64,000 bases of DNA from Orientallactaga sibirica (taxonomy: Eukaryota; Chordata; Mammalia; Rodentia; Dipodidae), in assembly GCA_036365145.1 (NCBI GenBank), contig JAEOAD010000048.1, positions 16,809,001-16,873,000 on the forward strand. The letters are read 5' to 3'. Shown piece after piece: positions 10,870-21,769 of the stretch. The notes under the pieces are model-generated. The model did not search any database and was not told where the DNA came from. It was given only the letters and a program-made list of their open reading frames with translations. Made by a program: the position numbers and the translations under genes. Every line of letters begins with the position of its first letter. Positions within the stretch are counted from its first letter, which is position 1.

Positions 10870-11200
10870 TCCCTCTCTCTCTAAGTGTGTGTGTGGGGGG
10901 GGGCACGTGCTTGCTAGAGCACCCTTGTGGAGGTCACAGAACAACATCCAAGTATTTGTGCTCTTCTTCCACTGTCTGTGAGACAGAGCCTCTTGCCACT
11001 GCAGACCAATGCCAGTCTAGCTGACCCATGAGCTTCGGATTCTCCTGGCTTTCAGTACCTGTTGCTGTAGATGTGTTGGGATCACGGACACATGTGCCAC
11101 TTTGCAGTCAGCCTTACATCAGTGTTGGGAAAGATCGAATTCAGGTTGGGGTTGGCTTTGTAAGAGAGCACCATTAACTGTTGAGCCATCTCCCTGGCCC
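10870..11200 (-). mobile_element. B4-type SINE, old
   Basis: Antisense layout: a GT-rich 3' region, 'gtggaggtcacagaacaaca', 'agacagagcctcttgccact', 'gttgggatcacggacacatg' (B1 part) and an ID-like head ending in 'gttgagccatctccctggcc'. Confidence 0.65.
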
Positions 11201-11334
11201 CTCAAATGTCTCTTGATAACCTCAGATTTCGTACACTGCAGCCCAAGCAGAGAAACAAAGCAGAAAATAGAATAAGCCATGAGGTGGGAGATCAATGGCA
11301 AAGTACTAAGGACCCTCCTCTGTATACCTTTTTT

Positions 11335-11484
11335 TTTTTTGGTTTTTCGAGGTAGGGTTTCACTCTGGTCCAGGCTGACCTGGAATTAACTATGTAGTCT
11401 CAGGGTGGCCTCAAACTCTCGGCGATCTTCCTACCTCTGCCTCCCGAGTGCTGGGATTAAAGGCGTGCGTCACCACGCCTGGCT
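11335..11484 (-). mobile_element. B1 SINE
   Basis: Antisense, little diverged: 'tttttcgaggtagggtttc', 'tatgtagtctcagggtggcc', 'gagtgctgggattaaaggcg'. TSD tgtatacctttttt begins at 11321 on the left and at 11485 on the right, so the left copy merges with the T tail. Confidence 0.95.
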
Positions 11485-11509
11485 TGTATACCTTTTTTAC
11501 CATCATTAT

Positions 11510-11635
11510 TCTCTGCTTCGCTTCAAGCTCTCAGTACATGTGGATCTTAAGTGGAAACCTCTGAAACCACGAACCAAATAAATCTTCTCTCCCTATAAGT
11601 TATTTTGTCAGCTGTTTACCGACATAAGAATAAAG
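11510..11635 (+). mobile_element. MaLR LTR 3' fragment
   Basis: 'ccacgaaccaaataaatc' followed by 'ttattttgtcagctgttta' is the poly(A)-signal-plus-end block of ORR1/MLT-type LTRs. The upstream part is lost or too diverged to see. Confidence 0.45.
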
Positions 11636-11639
11636 ACTA

Positions 11640-12346
11640 GGTCTGGAGGGTAGGTGAAAAATTTCTAATACCTCTCTAATTAAAGCAGTCAACTTTCTCA
11701 CACTGGTACTATCACTCACACATTGTTGATTTTACTAACTCTCACCACCATAAAATTATATTTCTAGGAAATTTTATAAACTTACGCCTCCTTGGAACCT
11801 TCTTGTTCTTCTCTAAAGGAATGCTTGAGCTCAGGTGAACACATACTTAAAATATGACAAGTTATTAATAATATTACTAGCCAGTGCTGGACCACTTCTG
11901 GTGCATGTCAGGATTAATCTGAGTTCAACAATGATGCACACACAACAAATGTTTCTTGAGTTGAGTGGCATAGATTAATTGTTTTGAAATACATTATATA
12001 TATATATATATATGCACTACATAGTCATAGACATATTTTTAGCAATGCTTTTGTTATGAAATTGATTTTTTTGTTTTGTGAATATGAAAACATTTGAACT
12101 CTTTGAAAACTGCATAAATGAATTTTCATAGTTCTATCTCTTATCCTCAAAATGAGTAATTATGAGCCAAATAGATTCATTTATAACCCTTTCAACTGAC
12201 CTGTATCCATATTGATTTTGAAGCAGTTCCCAAACTTTGTATCATCTTATCTATAACAATTTAAAATGTGTCACTTAAAAATGGTAGAATATTTTAAGAT
12301 CCACAATCACAATATGATTTTGTATCTTTTGCTTGTTTATGTGTCT
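11640..12346. other. AT-rich unique spacer with (TA)n at 11997-12014
   Basis: A short TA dinucleotide run; otherwise no recognised repeat or gene. Confidence 0.5.
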
Positions 12347-12690
12347 GTGTGTGGTTTGAATGAAATACCCCCCCTTGCTCATGTATCTTGAATATGGGTC
12401 CCCACTGGTGGCATTGTGGGAGAGTATGGATCCTTTAGGAGGTGGAACCTTGCTGGGGGAGGTGTATTGCTGGAGGGTGGGCCTTGAGACTTATTAGTAC
12501 AGCTAACTAAGTTTTCAGAGTTAGCTCAATTGGACTCCTCCGTGCAAGCTGAGGTGACAAGATGAGACATTTGCTGTCTTGCTTGTGTCATACGTTCTGT
12601 GCCAGGATAAAAATTCTCTTGGAAACTGTAAGCTGAAATAGAGCCTTTTCTCCTGTAGACTGCTTGTGTTTGGATGTTTTTTCCCAGGTA
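12347..12690 (+). mobile_element. ORR1-like MaLR LTR
   Basis: Blocks in order: 'gtgtggtttgaatgaaatac', 'gggtccccactggtggcat', 'ggaggtggaaccttgctggg', 'gcctttt' after an A-rich stretch, and a 'gtgtttggatgttttttccc' end. The 3' end runs into the minisatellite at 12698. Confidence 0.65.
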
Positions 12691-12697
12691 ACCACAA

Positions 12698-12897
12698 CAG
12701 TGTGGAATGTAGTGTAGGGGGAATGCCCCATATGCTCAATTATATTACCATGAACCACAACAGTGTGGAATGTAGTGTGTATGGGGGGAATGCCCCTTAT
12801 GCTCACCTTCATCACCATGCACTCACCTGCAGTGTGTAATGTAGTGTGTAGGGGGAATGCCCCATATGCTCACCTACATCACCATGCACTCACCTGC
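12698..12897. repeat. Minisatellite, three units of 63-69 bp
   Basis: Units start with cagtgtg at 12698, 12761 and 12830, and a partial fourth (cagtgg) starts at 12898. Each unit carries 'atgtagtgt', a G-run, 'aatgcccc', 'tatgctca' and an 'atcaccatg'-like block. The spacings are 63, 69 and 68 bp. It lies directly after an ORR1-like LTR. Confidence 0.88.
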
Positions 12898-12964
12898 AGT
12901 GGCCGAAGAAGAATACTGGGTGTCTCTCTCAGTTGCTCTTCTGCTTGTTTTTATTTGACCTGGA

Positions 12965-13185
12965 GTCTCTTAATGATCCTGGAGCTGGCTATCTTTTCAT
13001 GAGCTTTAACAATTCTTGGGTCTCGTATCCCCCACAGGACTGGGGTTACAGACTCATTTAGTCACACTGTTTATGGGGTTCTGGGATCTAGGGATCAAGC
13101 TGGAGTGGTCACTTAGGCCTCTTCAGGTCCTTGTGCTTGCACAGGAAGTGATCTTAACAGCCGAGCCATTTGTCCAGCTTCTATT
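12965..13185 (-). mobile_element. B4-type SINE, old
   Basis: Antisense: gagtctcttaatgatcctgg, 'ggactggggttacagactca', 'gggttctgggatctaggg' and an ID-like head 'cagccgagccatttgtccag'. Same layout as the copies at 1-240 and 37640-37980. Confidence 0.6.
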
Positions 13186-13454
13186 TTAAACCTTCGATCA
13201 TTATTTAATGCCATCATATGTTACAATTGCTTAATGTTTTGTCTCTTTTGATACATAAATTATCCATATCTTTCCCACTGGTGTTTTTCTTTGAAATTCT
13301 TTTGTGAAAACACCACACACATGTCTATCATAAGAGGGAAACCTGGCTTGAGAAGGAAGGTAGTTGGGATTCTTCCATTGAATTTGAACTAATTAAAAGT
13401 AGATTAAAATTTGAGAAAGAGTCAGAGAGTCTGGGCTTTGGTCCTTGTTATTCT

Positions 13455-14090
13455 TGGGGGTTGTTGGCCACCGATGTCCCAGGCGCAGGAGGAGCTGAGG
13501 GGAGCAGTGAGTGTGACAAGCAATGAACCACCCAGGAGGCCATCTGATGGATAGCACTCTCATTTATTCAAAAGGGAGTGGGTTTACAATACTTGAGAAA
13601 GGTTGAGAAGGCACATACAGATCATAAAGTGATTGGATACATAGGTTTATGGGTTGCTATCTACGTGGCTGGTGTTGGAAGGCAGAAGTTATGAGGGGGA
13701 AGCTGCAAGGGAGATAACAGAAGTGCCGGGAAAAGCTATGTGACTTCAGCCACTTATTGGATGGCTACAGCTGCAGGGAGACTGTTTACTACTATATAAG
13801 AGTCTCTTGGGCAGCTGGCCACAAGGTCAGGAACTGTGGTGGGTGGGGGGGCATGCAAAACCTGACTATGGAATGCTCAGGTGCTTTTGGGATGGGGGGA
13901 GGGCCTGCTGGTTCTGCCCACTCTGGGTGAAGATGGAGCACACTACAACCTTGAGAGAAGGGAGGGCCAGCTCTGTTGCCAGAGTAGGTTCCTGACAATA
14001 AGGCCAGCTGCAACCCCCACAGCCCATGGTCCCTGGCCATGTCCAACTGCCCAGGCCAGCTTCCTTACAGTCCCAGCCCATGTTTAACAA
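13455..14090 (-). mobile_element. Possible ERV2-type solo LTR
   Basis: The minus strand starts near tgttaaacatgggctggg (about 14087) and ends ...ggccaaca near 13460. It contains a TATA-like cttatatagtag near 13797 and an AATAAA with gagagtgct near 13567, the order of an LTR promoter and poly(A) signal. No TSD was seen, and the TATA-to-AATAAA spacing is long, so this is tentative. Confidence 0.4.
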
Positions 14091-14164
14091 TGCCCAGCAT
14101 CCAGGCAGGGGGTATGTGAGAGAAGATGTCTATAACTCAAAGAGAGTGAGATCTTGGAGACTGT

Positions 14165-14515
14165 ATCCTTTACTTTTTTTGTGCCTGGGACAAAATACTA
14201 TGACCAGAAGCAGCTAAAAGCAAGAAAAGGTGTATCTGTGGTTTATAGCTCAAAGGGAAAGTTCATAATGGCAGGGAAAGCATGGCAGGATCAGGAAGCC
14301 AGTGTCACATCATCACATCAGCCGGGAGAAAATAGAGAACACAACGCTACAGTCCAGGAACCTCCAACCTATGGAATGTCACCACACACAGTTAGAGTGG
14401 GTCTTCTCTCAGTTAATCTGTATAGAAAATCACTAATAGACCTACAAGGAACTTGTTACCATGGCGATTCTAAATCCTGTCAAGTTGACAACCAGAGATT
14501 AACCACGACAGGTTC
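14165..14515 (-). mobile_element. MaLR-like LTR remnant
   Basis: The plus strand shows the antisense MaLR order: 'gggacaaaatactatgacca', 'gcaagaaaaggtgtatctg', 'aaagcatggcaggatcagg', then 'caagttgacaaccagag'. It contains a 154-codon open frame (14154-14618), which I treat as accidental. Confidence 0.55.
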
Positions 14516-16421
14516 AGTTAAAGCCCTAAGGAGCTGGCTGCCAACAAGGAACTTCATCTTGATTTCTGAAGAGAAGGAGATGTGCTCCATTTTAGTTAAG
14601 TCAAGGTGGGGTCTATGAAAAGAAATTTACCACCAGGCACATGTCATTAAGATCCAGAGACAGGAGATTCCCAAAAGGATGCAGTTGAAAACACAGCTGT
14701 CAGCTTTTCCATGTCTGCTTTGGAGAATTCAAAGAATGAAAGATCGTTTGCAGGGAGACAATGGCAAAACTTTGACAGGAATGGCAGGTCCTTGCTCTGG
14801 GGCATTTTATGAGAGGGGCATCCCTTTTCTATCTAGCATGGTATAGACAAGGAGATGCAGTGGTAGAAAGATGGTGTTTGCAAAAGATGGAACTCAGGGT
14901 TTTAGGTCTGAGAAAATGATTGGCCTGTAGCTATTGGCTTCCTCCATCCATCTACCCAAAATTCTCCTCTCTTGTCTGTGGCAGAATGGGGTTTATATCT
15001 TAGACAGCGCTTTCTAGGGCATGACGGAGGAACTCACAGGAGTCAAACGCTGCCTTAATTTTATCTGCAGGCCTATATTGTTTGAATATTACACTATGAC
15101 TAATTATTTTGAGTTTGAATGCTTATATTTGGTGGTAATAATGGAAGCCAGGGCCTTGTGCATGCCGGTAAGGTGCTTTATCACAGTCTAGCCATGCATT
15201 GCTAGGGTGCTTTCAGGCAGACTGTGTACACTCCAGTTTCAATGGTCTCTACCAATTTTATTTTTCTAATCTAGTCTATTTCACTTACATGCTTAACATC
15301 TATAGGAATTTTATTTCATAGCTTCAAAAAGCATCCCCAATAGTAAAAGATCTGCTTATGTAATATCACCATGTAAAGTTTGTAATTATGTTGAAAACAT
15401 TTCTATTTTGGTTTATGACTAGTTATGCAGTCACAAGTTAGGAAAACTGAGCTTCTGTGATGGCATGGGCATGTCACATAGCTCATAAATGATATATTCA
15501 AATTATTTGTCCTTTTTTTTCAGATTGATAAACAGTATTTGCTCTCAGCTACCAGCTGTTGAACCCATGTTTCCAGTATTTATCAGCAGGTCACTTGTGT
15601 CCCAGAGCAGCTTCTGATAGTCCTAACCTCAAACTAATCACAACCAATAATTGCGGTCATCACCAATAAACTGACAGAATGCCATTCGAGATCCAGGCTG
15701 ACCATGAGCACCATCATGCCCAAGTAGTATTTGCCCAGTTGCTGCCCTCGCTGGTACAATGAGTTCATTGTGGGTTATCGTTCCATCTGGAAAAAAAAAT
15801 GCCTGCACTAGGACCAGAGCTTGTGTCTGTAATGCAAGGCTTCCCACAGCAAGAACTATCCATGACATGTTAAAGAGAGACTTCAGCCAACTGCACATTT
15901 CCATGCATAATGAGGTGACATAACTTAATGATCTTGAAGCACACAGAAACAGCAGTAAAAAAGAAAAAAATTGAAACTCACAATTTAAGCATATTCCACA
16001 GTATTGGCTATCACACTTGAATGAGCATCGCTACCCAACGTTCACGTGAGGTGGGGTTTTGAGCCCAGATCTCCAGCATCACTGACAGATGGCTGACACT
16101 GGAACTCTGGTGGAGTTGGGAACTTTTCTTGGGAATGGGATATTTGAGTAATACATTGAGAAAACAGCTTGGACTTTTTTTAGGCTAAAAGACGTTCCTA
16201 AAGAAGGGAATAGCATGCGAAATCTTCCCAAGGAGTTCGTGGAGTAGAACACTGGTATTGTGGTGAGAGTTAGGGTAGGATCACAAGTAGGGACAAGGAC
16301 TTCAAGCTGTTGAAGAGCAAGGCATTGACAGAATGTGGATTGTTCTAGAGCTGTGGGTGAGGCTGGTCCACACAGAATGCAAGAGCTTGGGATGAAATGC
16401 CAACAGGTCTCTCTGGGAGGT

Positions 16422-16422
<1 letters not shown>
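14516..16422. other. Unique spacer with one candidate decayed ORF
   Basis: No recognised repeat. The only coding-like stretch is on the minus strand at 15638-15904 and is listed separately. Confidence 0.5.
15638..15904 (-). other. Open frame of 88 codons with signal-like N terminus, status unknown
   Basis: The frame starts MEMCSWLKSLFN and then has an uninterrupted hydrophobic segment (about residues 13-37). In another frame, the downstream half reads as a hydrophobic stretch rich in L, V and M ending near 15635. Two hydrophobic pieces in different frames could be a decayed membrane-protein exon, but they could be chance. I do not recognise the family and see no poly(A) tail, TSD or convincing splice sites. 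Confidence 0.15.

Positions 16423-16454
<32 letters not shown>
16423..16454. repeat. (GA)n microsatellite
   Basis: About 16 GA units. Confidence 0.95.
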
Positions 16455-16456
<2 letters not shown>

Positions 16457-18736
16457 CTTCCATTACTGAGATTTCACCTCTCCCCACTTTTATTCCATCT
16501 GTGTCCCAGCCTATGACAGGGAACATGGCTCCACCCACGCTCAGGGCTGGTTTTCCTTTCTTAATTAATTTTCTCTGGAAACTCCCTTATAGACGTACCC
16601 ATGAGTGTGCCAAACTCATCTCATAGGTGTTTCTCAATGGAATCAAGTCAACAATCCACAGAAAACAACATCACGGAAGTCAGGCAACACTTCCAGGGTT
16701 TCGGGTGGCGTCTTATTCCAGCAGGGACCTTGTCTGTGAGAAGCTGCCTGTCTTCTTGAATTTCCACAGTAGACTTCAGTCCCTCGGGGCAAATGTTCAC
16801 TGGAGATTATCTGACACACTATCTCCCTTACCTTAATCCATACTGGCCTGTAGTGCAAGTAGTCCACTCGGGTTCACTGAGGGAACAGAAGCTATTCACA
16901 TCAGAGCCAAAGTCACCCGAATGAAGAGAATGGGCCTCAGTGCTGGCAATAAGCTTCCCAGTGCATAGAATCTACAGGGAGCAGCCTGGAGGCTGAGGTT
17001 CAAAGGGCCTAAGCGGAGGATGGATGTTCTCAGGGCTCTGCCAAGACAACTTTCTCCTACTTTCATGAATTGCTGGATGTTTTACTTTGGGTTTTCCAGA
17101 AACAAACCTGAGCAGGTAGGGCTGAGGAACGTCCATAAAACATCAGAGAATGGCATGTGATTAGAACTTAAACCAGGGGTGAGTTTGAAGTGACGCACAC
17201 ATGTCTCAGAACTATGTCCTGACTGGGGATGGTCAGAGCCTGCTTGCTGTCCTGAGGGAGAGCTTGTGCACCTGGTCCCAAGAAAGGTCCTCTTGTCCAG
17301 AGAGATAGAAACATGCACGTGGAAGCTGGCTGTCTAAGTAAAATGGTAAAGTCTGAGCGACACGCGAGGAAGTCTGCTACCTGAACATACGTTCCCAGTA
17401 AGCGTAAATGGAAATATCAAAATGGTTTCTTTTCCTCCTACACATAGAATGAAAAATAATTTTGAAAAATTATTTGGGGCTAAAATATTGCTACATGCCA
17501 GGTCCGTTTCACATATTGTTGTGTACTGAATTCTTCCTGCAGTCTTGCAACAGAGCTGGCATCGTAATCCCTGTTGTGTGGAAGAGAACGGTGGCACAGA
17601 GAAGACCCACAGCTACGGTGGAACAGCTGGTAGAAGGAGTCACTCCACTGCCAGCAGTCTGAGTTCATATCAAGTCACCCAGCTGTTTAGGTCACCCATG
17701 CTGTGCAGCTTCCGAATGACTGAGGTCCTCTGTTCACCACAGCCAGCCAGCTACCTTCCTGTCTGGACACGCACTGCAGGACAAGCAGCGAGCTGCCAAG
17801 GTCTCTGACTCCTGCATGGTGGGGGATCTTTCAATCACAGTTTTGGATAACTCCCAGTGGAATTCTAAAGCTCCATGTCTCCTCCCCACCCCCACGCCTC
17901 TCCTCAATGCCACTTCAGGGACGCACCCATGGGCCGCCCGCAGGGGGAGTGCAATTTGTCAAAGGGGAGGCACCCTTTTCACATCTCTCGGGCTGAAAAG
18001 TCCTCTACTGAGCATTCCACCTGAATCTTGTCTCGTGCAGACCATCCCGCACCCATTCCAGCTCTCTCATCTTTCTGTGGCCCACAAAAGCCACGTGGCA
18101 GGGCATCACAGCAGAGGTGGAAAAGCCAATCGACTTTTGCCACAGTGTGAGATTCCTGCCCTCATAATAAAATCCCTGCCCCAAACCAAGATGCACTTTC
18201 ATCTCCATCCGCTGGTGCCCGCCAGGTACTCCATCTTGGCTAGAGTCCTATTCCCGAGCCAGGGGAGAGGGCCCTCATGTCTGCATCACACAGGGACAAT
18301 ATTCAGCTTTTCTTTTGTCCCCCTCCCCACACACAAAAGAATTTTATAAGCAAGCGTAGTGACACACGAGCCAGTGACTTTCTCTGCCGTGGCTCCCTTC
18401 CCTTCTTTGCAGATCCGCCTCTAATGCTCCTCTTCCTAGACCCAGTCCTCCTTCCATGACTCACTGTGTAGACTCCTAGCCTGGGTGGAAGTCTCTTGGC
18501 CCGTCCATTCCTTATTACTCTACCTTATTACCTTATTATTTTACCTTAATGCAAATGGTCCCTAGGTCACCCCCCCCACCTCCCAGGGGACACATCGACA
18601 AGGTTGGAGTTTGGCTTCTCTTTAGTGTCTGGTGGTGTCCCCTTCCTCGTTTTCATCAACATTATTTAGCCTGGCTCCGGCTGTTCCTGCTCCATCCTCC
18701 CTTCAAAATCCTCTTCCTCTCATTCTTAAAACATTC
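16455..18736. other. Unique spacer, no gene seen
   Basis: Mostly unique DNA. The longest frame, 177 codons at 17816-18349 on the plus strand, is rich in Pro, Ser, His and Leu with no domain or signal features. No repeats recognised. Confidence 0.5.
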
Positions 18737-18893
18737 CATCGATGGTTGTGGTGGTGCACACCTTTAATCCCAGCACTCAGAAGGTCAGGCAGAGGTAGGA
18801 GGATCGCCATGAGTTTGAGGCTGCCCTGATACTACCTAGTGAATTCCAGGTCAGCCTGGACTAGAGTGAGACCCTACCTTGAAAAACCAAGAA
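18737..18893 (+). mobile_element. B1 SINE
   Basis: Sense copy: 'gtggtggtgcacacctttaa', 'cagcactcagaaggtcaggc', 'gaggtaggaggatcgccatg', 'gtgaattccaggtcagcctg', 'tagagtgagaccctacct', then an A-rich tail. Confidence 0.93.
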
Positions 18894-19241
18894 AAAAAAT
18901 CCATTTCTGTTTCTTTACCTGATACACACACCAAGGTCATAGTACTCAGTCCTCTAAGTCGTCCCCAGGGCTGAAAGAAGACATGAAAGGAGCAAGGAGG
19001 CTGGAGGCAAGCAAAGTCCTGCTGTACCCGAGCTCTGCTCCAGAGGACAGCTTCTGTTCTAAGAATTAGTTTCCTTATTCATAAACTGGAGGAAATGTTA
19101 TTGAAACAGTATCAATAAAGCAACAGAAAATCCGGAGAAAAGTAGCTTGTAGACATATTTTCTTGGGGCTGGAATACATGTCAATATCAGAGTCATTACC
19201 TACTGTGTGTGAGGCCTTGAGTTTGATAACTTGATAACCAG
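18894..19241. other. Unique spacer
   Basis: No recognised repeat or gene. Confidence 0.5.
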
Positions 19242-19247
19242 TGCGCA

Positions 19248-19280
<33 letters not shown>
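19242..19280. repeat. (CA)n microsatellite with CG-containing start
   Basis: A gcgcacgcgc lead is followed by about 15 CA units. Confidence 0.95.
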
Positions 19281-19284
<4 letters not shown>

Positions 19285-20152
19285 ACACTTGACCTCTTCT
19301 ATCATCCCCTAACATTCTCTATAGCTTTGTGTCCATGCTGTTGTATTGTTAGTGAACTGATCCCTATATGGATTCCAATTTCCAGACTCTTAAAACTTTT
19401 GTTCGACATAAAACAAAGGAGCAGGATTTTGTGTTTTCCCTGTACAGTTTTGGTCTTGCTTTGGTCAGACCTTTATTTCCTATGCCCCTATTTCTCCCTT
19501 TTGGAAGCGGAATGTTTATGCCATTGTATTAAGAGATTGCCTGACTCTCAGGAAAGACTCTGCACTTCCACTTCTGAACAGGGCTGGGACTGTTAAAGAT
19601 GACGGGGATCTTCCAAATGGGGCTGAATGCACTTTGTCCTATGAGATGGCCCATGAGCCTAGGGGACAGTGAACGGCAGGTTACGGTTACAAAGTGATGT
19701 ACCTGGATGAAGTTCACAAGGGGTGAACCTGTAATGGCAAATAAACTTGATGCTATCTAGATCTAGAATCAGCTAGAAGACAGATTTCTGGGCATGTCTG
19801 AGAGGGAGTTTCTAGATTAGACTGACGTGGGAAGACTCACTATAACAGTGGATAGAACCCTTAAATGGGTTGGGGGGTCCCTGATTGACTAAAAAGGAGA
19901 ACGTGAACTGAGCAAGAGCATTCGTCGCGGTTTCTTGACCAGATGTGTTGTGGCCATCTGTCCCTGCTCCTCTGCCATTCCTCCCTCTCCATGAGGGACT
20001 CACTGTATTCCCTGCACCTGGAAGCCAAAGCGTCTCCATCCTCTGAGGAAGCTCCTTGCCAGGATTGGGTCACAGCAACAAGATAAGTAACTGACTCACG
20101 TACTCGTCATGTAATTTCCAGAGCTATTTTCTCCATGTTAAAATGGGTAGAC
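19281..20152. other. Unique spacer
   Basis: No recognised repeat or gene. Frames of 60-121 codons lack any family resemblance. Confidence 0.5.
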
Positions 20153-20388
20153 TGGGGCTAGAGAGATGGCTTAGTGGATAAGGCACTTGCTGGCAAAGCC
20201 AAAGGACCCAGGGTCTATTCCCCAGCATCCACATAAAGCCAGATGCTCGAGGTGGCACATGAGCCTGGTGTTCATTTGCAGTGGCTACAGGTTCTGGAGT
20301 GGCCATTATCTCTAGCGCTCTCTCTCTCCTCTGTTTCTCAAATACACACGCACATACATATACACATAAATAAATAAATAAAATATTT
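20153..20388 (+). mobile_element. B2-like SINE, short form
   Basis: Sense copy with 'gctagagagatggcttagtg', a diverged B box ('gggtctattccccagc'), 'taaagccagatgctcgaggt', a (CT)n stretch and a tail of CACATA units followed by TAAATAAATAAA. A long-form SINE is inserted in its tail at 20389. Confidence 0.92.
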
Positions 20389-20427
20389 TTTTTGGAGAGA
20401 GACAGAGAGAGGAAGAGGCAGAGAAAG

Positions 20428-20472
<45 letters not shown>

Positions 20473-20655
20473 GGCGCGCCAGCAGCCTCTCAGCTGCTGT
20501 GAATGAACTCCAGATGTGTGCGCCCCCTTGTGGGCAAGTACGGCATTGCACCCATGTGTCACTGCATCTGACTAAACGTGGGACCTGGAGATTAGAACCA
20601 GTGTTCTTAGGCTTAGTGGGCAGGCAACTTAACTCTAAGCCATCTCTCCAACCCA
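20389..20655 (-). mobile_element. Long-form B2-like SINE nested in the previous tail
   Basis: Antisense: (GA)n, 'gggcgcgccagcagcctctc', 'agctgctgtgaatgaactcc', 'ccttgtgggcaagtacggca', 'ctgactaaacgtgggacctg' and 'ccatctctccaaccc'. The host tail aaataaataaaatattt is duplicated as a 17-bp TSD (20372-20388 and 20656-20672), so it clearly inserted after the short-form element. Confidence 0.95.
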
Positions 20656-20673
20656 AAATAAATAAAATATTTT

Positions 20674-21004
20674 AAAAAAATAAAATGGATAAACTGAAGC
20701 TTAGGAATTATTCCTTACCTAAGAGCAAAACAGAACCTGTGTGTATTTATGAGTAAGCCATGACACCTTCTCCTCACCGTCCTATCCCCCGATGCTTCCC
20801 ACACAGCCGGCCCCACGCCTTGCATCTATCCAAATCTGACCCAAGCCATCTCCTCTATCTTCTAAAACTTTCCTGTTCAGCACCTCCCTATTATTTGCAT
20901 GAGATTCAGACTCGGCCCCTCCAACTCATCACTCTCTGAAATTGTTTTGTCCAACCTTTTTAAGCTTGTTTATTGCCCTTTATTGTCCCATTGTGTATCA
21001 GTGT
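20674..21004. other. Unique spacer
   Basis: No recognised repeat or gene. Confidence 0.5.
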
Positions 21005-21400
21005 TCCATCATTATGACAAATTCCTGAACAAACCACTTCAAGGGGGAAAGAGGGGCCTTCAATCCATGGCCAGTGGACTCCATTGCTTTAGGCCTGGCA
21101 AGGGATGAAGTGTGGGGAGTGAGAAGCTGCTCACCTCATGGCAGTCAGGAAACAGCGGGAGGTAGGTCGGGTCCTGGGATAATATATACCTTTCAAAGAC
21201 ACTCCCAGTGACTCACTTCCTCCAGCCAAGCCCCACCTTTTTCTTCTTATCCTCTGTCAGTAAGACCATCAAATTATGAATCCTCCAAAGGGCTCATCCG
21301 TCGATCAGATCAGAGTCCCTAGGATGCATGATCTGATCATGTCAGAATGGTGCCACTAGCTGGACACCAAGCTGGAAACCAGGAGCCTGTGAGGAAGCTT
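21005..21400 (-). mobile_element. MaLR-like LTR remnant
   Basis: Antisense MaLR order: 'attatgacaaattcctgaac', 'agaagctgctcacctcatgg', 'cactcccagtgactcacttc', 'ctccagccaagccccacc', 'aagggctcatccgtcgat'. Edges are not resolved. Confidence 0.5.
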
Positions 21401-21526
21401 CATATACTTCTTCCACCACAGGTGTGCAAATTCTGTAAAGGCAGACCCCTTCCCTGCCTTACTCTTGGAGCCTGTGTAGCAGGCACCTGCTGCATTATGG
21501 GCGCTCCTTAAATGTTTGTTTTTGAG

Positions 21527-21751
21527 GGGCTAGAGAGATGGCTCAGCAGTTAAGGTGCTTGGCTGCATAGCCCAGTGACCCGAGTTCAGATCCCCAGTTC
21601 CCATGTAAAGCCAGATGCACAAAGTAGAGCATGTATCTGGAGTCCATTTGCAATGGCTGGAGGCCCTGACACACTCACCCTGTATGTCTGTATGTGTGTC
21701 TTCTAACTCTTTCTGCTTGCAAATAAATAAATAAAAATATTTTTCTTAAAA
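21527..21751 (+). mobile_element. B2-like SINE, short form
   Basis: Sense copy: 'ctagagagatggctcagcag', B box 'cgagttcagatccccag', 'gtaaagccagatgcac', 'atggctggaggccctg' and a TAAATAAATAAA tail. Near-matching flanks tgtttgtttttgag (from about 21513) and tgtttgttattgag (from about 21753) form the TSD. Confidence 0.92.
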
Positions 21752-21769
21752 CTGTTTGTTATTGAGTCA

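Noticed and set aside
14154..14618. 154-codon plus-strand frame
   Set aside because: Almost entirely inside an antisense MaLR-like LTR remnant.
17816..18349. 177-codon plus-strand frame, the longest in the window
   Set aside because: Pro/Ser/His-rich, no family resemblance, no upstream promoter or splice evidence. Length is compatible with chance in GC-moderate DNA.
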